In this document: piece after piece, positions 7,328 to 10,649 of the stretch | Position numbering within the stretch: the first letter of the stretch is position 1 | Layout: each line of letters opens with the position of its first letter | Assembly (NCBI GenBank): GCA_030591795.1 | Contig: JAUVAJ010000021.1 | Location: 1-10,649, forward strand | Reading direction: 5' to 3' | Origin: Desulfuromonadales bacterium | GTDB taxonomy: Bacteria; Desulfobacterota; Desulfuromonadia; Desulfuromonadales; UBA2294 | DNA length: 10,649 bases | Notes under the pieces: generated by a model | What the model saw: only the letters and a program-made list of their open reading frames with translations | Databases searched by the model: none | Told to the model about the DNA's origin: nothing | Made by a program: the position numbers and the translations under genes

Positions 7328-9289
7328 TCAAAATCCGCTTATCAGAAGTAATTGATTCAACAACGCGCCAACGAAAAACGCAACCAGGGTGACAAACACA
7401 AATATAACTATCGATAACTTCCAGCCACGTTCTTTCTTCATCATCAGAAACTGGGCAATGCAGGGAACAAACAGGGTCAGAGTCACCGCCGCAACGGTCA
7501 GCTGGGTAGCTGACAGCAGTCCGGATGATTGCATATCGTAGAGCCCGGCTGCACCGAAGTCGCGGCGGAAGAAGCCCAGCACAAACACCGCCGCTGTATT
7601 AGCCGGCAATCCGAGCAACTGCATCACCGGCTCAAGCAGCGTGATAAGCACCTTGAGAGCGCCGGTCATCTTTCCCGCCCAGAGAATAACCGAGGCGATC
7701 ATGAACAGCGGGAAAATCTCCAGAAAATACCAATGCATCCGGGAGAAGGTTTTGACCAATACATTACGAAGTTGCGGCAGACGCAGCGGCGGCAGCTCCA
7801 TGTAGAACACCGCCTCCTCGCCCGGCAGTATCCTATCAGCCAGCACACCAACCACCACAAACAGCAGAGAGATACAAACCACCCAGATGGCCAGTGCACC
7901 CGGAACCTCCGAGAGCAGACCCATAATGACACCGAGTTGAGCACTACAGGGGATCGTCAGGGTCAGCAGTACAGTAGCGATGATCCGTTCCCGAACCGTT
8001 TCGAGAGTCCGGGTAACCATTACCGCCATGGTATCGCAACCAAGACCGAGAACGATCGGGATCACCGCCCGGCCACTCATGCCAAAACGTTTGAAAGCAC
8101 GGTCAACCAGAAGCGCCAGTCGGGGGAAATAACCCGAATCCTCGATCATTGAAAAAGCCAGAAAGAAGGTCGCCACAATCGGCAGGATAATCGCTACAGC
8201 ATAGCGCACCCCGAGGGAGACCAGACCGTATTCACCGATCAGAAGTTCCTGTAGCCAATACCAAGGCAAATAGTCCGCACCCATCCGCTCGGCCCAAGGG
8301 ATCAGCCAACCCTCAAATATTTCGCCTTCAATCAGGTCGACCAGGGTTCCGGCGCCAAAACCGCCGACAAACTCATACAACACAAGATAAAGGACCAGAA
8401 TCAACAACGGGATTCCGGTCCAGGGGTTCATGGTGAAATTAGAAAGCTTGTCACCAAACGAACCACGGCGCTTTTCATCCTGACTTACAATGTCATCGAG
8501 GATGCCTTTACAGACCCGCTTTCGCTCCATGCTGATGGTCAGATGCAAATCGGTCCGCCGTTCAAAAATCACCGCCCGGGCCTCGGTATCTACAGCATCA
8601 AAATTTGCAGCTTCAGTGGCGGCGACCCGACCGGCAACCTCTTCATCTTTTTGCAGCAACAATAAGGCCACAGCCCGGGCACTGACTATGTAATCACCGG
8701 ACAGCTTGCATGCGACGCGATCAATATCACGCTCAACATCTTTGGCATATAAAAACGGCTCCGGATGATGTGCATCGTCGTAATTAATAATCACCGAGTT
8801 GAGTTCAACCAGCCCTCTTTTACGGGCAAAAGCTGAGCCTACAACCGGAATACCGAGTTTTTGCTCAAGCTTTTGGATATCGATCGCCATACCGATGCGC
8901 TCAGCTTCGTCCATAATATTGACTGCCAAAATAACCGGCAACCCGGCTTCGATCAGCTGCAACGTCATCGGCAGCATCCGCTCAATATTCCGCGCATCGA
9001 GGACATGAACTACTACATCAGCTTTTTGCTTGAACAGGATGTCGCGCCCGACTCTCTCCTCCTCGGTAATCGGCATTAACGAATACATACCGGGTGTATC
9101 GAGCACCTCGAACTTTTCACCATGGATTGAGGCGGTGCCACTTAACACCTCGACCGAGGTACCGGGGTAATTGGAAACCGCCGTGTAAGAACCGGTTAGA
9201 GCATTAAACAAAACACTCTTGCCGACGTTCGGGTTGCCAACCAGAATAATTCTTTTTTGTGCCGCGTTCGGCAGATGACTCTTATGCAT
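7328..9289 (-). CDS. feoB: Ferrous iron transporter FeoB
   Basis: FeoB moves Fe(II) across the inner membrane using a cytoplasmic GTPase. The G domain has G1 GNPNVGKS (18-25), G3 DTPG (64-67), G4 NIMD (124-127) and a G5-like GSAFARKRG (151-159). A helical regulatory region follows to about 265. The membrane part starts near NPWTGIPLLILVLYLVLYE (288-306) and contains the two Gate regions, with conserved Cys418 in GLGCDTMAVM and Cys448 in IPCSAQLG, then VPCIAQ with Cys610 near the end. At 653 residues it is somewhat shorter than the 700-770 common in the family, with no extra C-terminal domain. The Gate motif CDTMA differs from the more common CNVPA. The ATG at 9289 is preceded by AGGA at long spacing. 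A promoter and Fur box lie just upstream, so iron repression by Fur is likely. Confidence 0.96.
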   Translation of the reverse strand: MHKSHLPNAAQKRIILVGNPNVGKSVLFNALTGSYTAVSNYPGTSVEVLSGTASIHGEKFEVLDTPGMYSLMPITEEERVGRDILFKQKADVVVHVLDARNIERMLPMTLQLIEAGLPVILAVNIMDEAERIGMAIDIQKLEQKLGIPVVGSAFARKRGLVELNSVIINYDDAHHPEPFLYAKDVERDIDRVACKLSGDYIVSARAVALLLLQKDEEVAGRVAATEAANFDAVDTEARAVIFERRTDLHLTISMERKRVCKGILDDIVSQDEKRRGSFGDKLSNFTMNPWTGIPLLILVLYLVLYEFVGGFGAGTLVDLIEGEIFEGWLIPWAERMGADYLPWYWLQELLIGEYGLVSLGVRYAVAIILPIVATFFLAFSMIEDSGYFPRLALLVDRAFKRFGMSGRAVIPIVLGLGCDTMAVMVTRTLETVRERIIATVLLTLTIPCSAQLGVIMGLLSEVPGALAIWVVCISLLFVVVGVLADRILPGEEAVFYMELPPLRLPQLRNVLVKTFSRMHWYFLEIFPLFMIASVILWAGKMTGALKVLITLLEPVMQLLGLPANTAAVFVLGFFRRDFGAAGLYDMQSSGLLSATQLTVAAVTLTLFVPCIAQFLMMKKERGWKLSIVIFVFVTLVAFFVGALLNQLLLISGF

Positions 9290-9308
9290 CGTTACAACAG
9301 TCCTGTTA

Positions 9309-9337
9309 ATTGAAAATCGTTTTCAAACACATGACAA
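9309..9337 (-). promoter_or_regulatory. Candidate feoB promoter
   Basis: TTGTCA (9337-9332) and TTCAAT (9314-9309) are 17 bases apart on the minus strand, matching five and four of six consensus positions. The 20 bases upstream of the -35 are nearly all T on this strand, like an UP element. The spacer and -10 are covered by the Fur box, the expected geometry for repression. Confidence 0.45.
9310..9326. promoter_or_regulatory. Fur box upstream of feoB
   Basis: TTGAAAATCGTTTTCAA is a perfect 7-3-7 inverted repeat in the 68-base gap between fur and feoB. It resembles the TGAAAAT-N-ATTTTCA type of Fur box. Binding by the Fur protein encoded next door, blocking the feoB promoter when iron is plentiful, is inferred. 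Confidence 0.75.
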
Positions 9338-9357
9338 AAAAAAGCAAAAAATTAAAC

Positions 9358-9783
9358 CTATTGACACTTTTCACATAGACCATAAAGCTCGAGCCGGTGG
9401 TCAGCAACTGAAAAAGCATAGCTTTGCGCTACCTGTTCCTGCAACCTCTCGATCTGCTTGTTTTCAAACTCAATAATCAACCCGCATTCGGTGCAAACCA
9501 AATGGTCATGATGTTCGTTCTCACTGCACACTTCAAAGCGCTGAGCACCATCACCAAAATTACGAACTGTGGCAATACCGCATTCAGCAAACAATTTCAG
9601 TGCCCGGTGTACGGTAGCGTAACCAATATTTGGATGTTTTTTGCGCAGACTCTGGTATAGATCTTCGGTCGATGGATGCTCAAGACCGAGGAACTCATCG
9701 AGAATAACATTCCGTTGATTAGTCGACTTAAGCCCTTGTTCCATAAGGTACTGTCGAAAAAGATCCCGCTTTTGAGAATCCAT
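9358..9783 (-). CDS. fur: Fur-family ferric uptake regulator
   Basis: Fur binds DNA when loaded with Fe(II) and represses iron-uptake genes. From the ATG at 9783 the protein has 141 residues, normal for the family. The winged helix-turn-helix lies at about 20-85, with TNQRNVILD (21-29), HPSTEDLYQSL (36-46) and the reading helix ATVHRALKLFAECGIA (56-71). The dimerisation part has HHDHLVCTECG (91-101), with H91, H92 and H94 as likely metal ligands and C97/C100 as the first half of the structural zinc site; C137/C140 at the C-terminus form the second half. The reading helix has H59 where many Fur proteins have Tyr. An upstream ATG at 9795 and a TTG at 9816 are rejected: only 9783 has a ribosome site (GAGG). 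A Fur box over its promoter suggests autoregulation. Zur or PerR are possible alternatives; the feoB neighbour favours Fur. Confidence 0.92.
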   Translation of the reverse strand: MDSQKRDLFRQYLMEQGLKSTNQRNVILDEFLGLEHPSTEDLYQSLRKKHPNIGYATVHRALKLFAECGIATVRNFGDGAQRFEVCSENEHHDHLVCTECGLIIEFENKQIERLQEQVAQSYAFSVADHRLELYGLCEKCQ

Positions 9784-9789
9784 AAATCG

Positions 9790-9793
9790 CCTC
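9790..9793 (-). promoter_or_regulatory. Ribosome binding site deciding the fur start
   Basis: GAGG on the minus strand ends 6 bases before the ATG at 9783. The longer in-frame starts at 9795 and 9816 lack such a site, and 9816 falls at the edge of the Fur box. Confidence 0.55.
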
Positions 9794-9800
9794 ATGCAAA

Positions 9801-9815
9801 TGAAAATCGATTTCA
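9801..9815. promoter_or_regulatory. Fur box upstream of fur
   Basis: TGAAAATCGATTTCA is an imperfect 7-1-7 palindrome with five of seven paired positions matching, and shares TGAAAATCG with the feoB box. It lies 18-32 bases before the fur ATG, over the predicted transcription start, consistent with negative autoregulation. Confidence 0.65.
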
Positions 9816-9816
9816 A

Positions 9817-9845
9817 TTAATACGGAAAACACCAGACTTTGTCAA
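9817..9845 (-). promoter_or_regulatory. Candidate fur promoter
   Basis: A perfect TTGACA (9845-9840) and TATTAA (9822-9817, four of six matches) are separated by 17 bases on the minus strand. Initiation would fall near 9810, inside the Fur box. This gives fur its own transcript, separate from ccdA. Confidence 0.6.
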
Positions 9846-9846
9846 C

Positions 9847-9862
9847 TTAATAGTTGTATTAA
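9847..9862. repeat. AT-rich inverted repeat between ccdA and fur
   Basis: TTAATA-GTTG-TATTAA is a 6-base inverted repeat with a 4-base loop, 7 bases after the ccdA stop. It overlaps a second small one (CAACT/AGTTG, 9843-9856) that reaches into the fur -35. It has too little GC to be a convincing terminator; it may be chance in AT-rich DNA or a regulator site. Confidence 0.25.
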
Positions 9863-9868
9863 TAATAA

Positions 9869-10618
9869 TTAGCCCAGAGCTGGAAACCAGCGATAAAGAT
9901 AACTGGTCAGGCGGCCGAACAGATCAAAGGCAAGCATGACCCCGATGACCATCAACAGGAGACCGGTGACGATTTCAACAATTCGGATATGCTTCTTGAA
10001 CCGGTTAAAAAAGGAGAGAAAGGCGTGAAACAATAGCCCGGAAAGGAGAAACGGTAAACCGAGCCCGGCAGAATATGCAGACAGGAGAAACACCCCACCC
10101 TGGACACCACCTTCCGAACTGGCAACATTGAGTAGAATTGTCCCAAGTACTGGGCCGATACATGGCGTCCACCCGGCAGCAAAGGCGAGACCAACAATAT
10201 AGGTTCCGATCAAACCGGCCGGCTTATGTTGTATATGAACCCGTTTATCCCCGAGCAACACGCCGAAATGAAACAAACCCGACATATGTATGCCGAACAG
10301 AAAGACCAGCAGACCGCCAACGCGCTGGATCCAGATAAGACCTTCCTGCATGAATTGTTGAAAAGTAGCTGATGCAAGCCCGGCCAGGGCGCCCAAACCG
10401 ACAAAAACCGTCGAAAAACCGAGAATAAAAAACACCGAATGCATCAGGATGGCCAAACGAACTTTAATATCAGGGTGCGATTCATTTACCTGCTGAAATG
10501 ACAGACCGGATATATAAGAGATATAGGATGGAACCAGCGGCAACACACAAGGAGAAATGAATGATATAACTCCGGCAGAAAAAGCTACCCAGAGAGATAT
10601 GTCTGTACCTTCAGGCAT
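9869..10618 (-). CDS. ccdA: CcdA-type cytochrome c biogenesis / thiol-disulfide membrane transporter
   Basis: CcdA/DsbD-like proteins carry reducing power from cytoplasmic thioredoxin across the inner membrane to periplasmic thiol partners used in cytochrome c maturation. The 249-residue protein is almost all membrane, with about six segments (near 8-35, 55-82, 95-118, 135-165, 175-202 and 212-235). Each half of the inverted repeat has the proline-cysteine motif: SPCVLPLVPSY with Cys24 and TPCIGPVLG with Cys153, the expected redox pair. It lacks the periplasmic domains of full DsbD, so it is the short CcdA type. The ATG at 10618 has AAGGA 7 bases upstream. The gene directly before it is cut off; a thioredoxin-like partner would be usual there. 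It ends before the fur promoter and is probably not part of the iron regulon. Confidence 0.92.
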   Translation of the reverse strand: MPEGTDISLWVAFSAGVISFISPCVLPLVPSYISYISGLSFQQVNESHPDIKVRLAILMHSVFFILGFSTVFVGLGALAGLASATFQQFMQEGLIWIQRVGGLLVFLFGIHMSGLFHFGVLLGDKRVHIQHKPAGLIGTYIVGLAFAAGWTPCIGPVLGTILLNVASSEGGVQGGVFLLSAYSAGLGLPFLLSGLLFHAFLSFFNRFKKHIRIVEIVTGLLLMVIGVMLAFDLFGRLTSYLYRWFPALG

Positions 10619-10649
10619 TTACTGATCCTTCATTAATGAATTGAGATAA
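10619..10649 (-). CDS. Possible 3' end of an upstream gene (partial)
   Basis: On the minus strand one frame reads YLNSLMKDQ then TAA, with the stop directly touching the ccdA ATG. Another frame stays open and would overlap ccdA by 8 bases. Nine codons are too few to identify anything. Tight spacing suggests ccdA is not the first gene of its operon. Confidence 0.3.
   Translation of the reverse strand, partial: YLNSLMKDQ

Noticed and set aside
7529..8152. Plus-strand open frame of 207 codons inside feoB
   Set aside because: It is antisense to the feoB membrane domain. The product is rich in His, Gln and Arg, as expected from reading hydrophobic codons backwards.
9337..9357. T-rich tract after the fur stop as a rho-independent terminator
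   Set aside because: No stable GC-rich hairpin precedes it on the minus strand. Its position fits an UP element of the feoB promoter better.
9361..9366. TTGACA on the plus strand at the end of fur
   Set aside because: No acceptable -10 lies 16-18 bases downstream and there is no plus-strand gene to drive; it is coding sequence of the Fur C-terminus.

Overview
The window is one stretch of chromosome in which every recognisable gene lies on the minus strand. Intergenic gaps are all under about 115 bases. The organism is probably a Gram-negative deltaproteobacterium of the Desulfuromonas/Geobacter type. I infer this from the LPS gene content, the iron-uptake genes and the look of the proteins, not from any database match. 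Base composition is moderate, with no sign of a mobile element, CRISPR array, rRNA or tRNA. I see no gene on the plus strand.

Reading with transcription, from high to low coordinates, the right-hand part (about 10649 to 6485) deals with thiol/cytochrome c maturation and iron. It starts with the last codons of a possible upstream gene. A CcdA-type membrane thiol-disulfide transporter follows, then a Fur regulator with its own promoter and Fur box. Next comes a ferrous-iron operon behind a second, near-identical Fur box: feoB, a 58-residue cysteine-rich protein, and a fusion of a DtxR-like regulator to a FeoA domain.

The left-hand part (about 6450 to 1) is an envelope operon that follows one pathway. 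kdsB (CMP-Kdo synthetase), pyrG (CTP synthase, which makes the nucleotide KdsB uses), kdsA (Kdo-8-phosphate synthase), kdsD (arabinose-5-phosphate isomerase) and kdsC (Kdo-8-phosphate phosphatase) make activated Kdo from ribulose-5-phosphate, PEP and CTP. lptC, lptA and lptB (cut by the window edge) then encode the LPS transport bridge and its ATPase. Genes from pyrG to kdsC are spaced by -1 to 6 bases, and lptC-lptA and lptA-lptB overlap by 4 bases, so translation is probably coupled. Probable internal promoters lie before kdsB, pyrG and lptC.

Most of the window is well-understood housekeeping. The parts that deserve a second look are in the Feo operon: the DtxR-FeoA fusion keeps most metal ligands but has a shortened, acidic DNA-reading helix, and the small cysteine-rich protein next to it has no function I can name. 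The paired Fur boxes and a possible near-leaderless promoter at lptC are secondary points.
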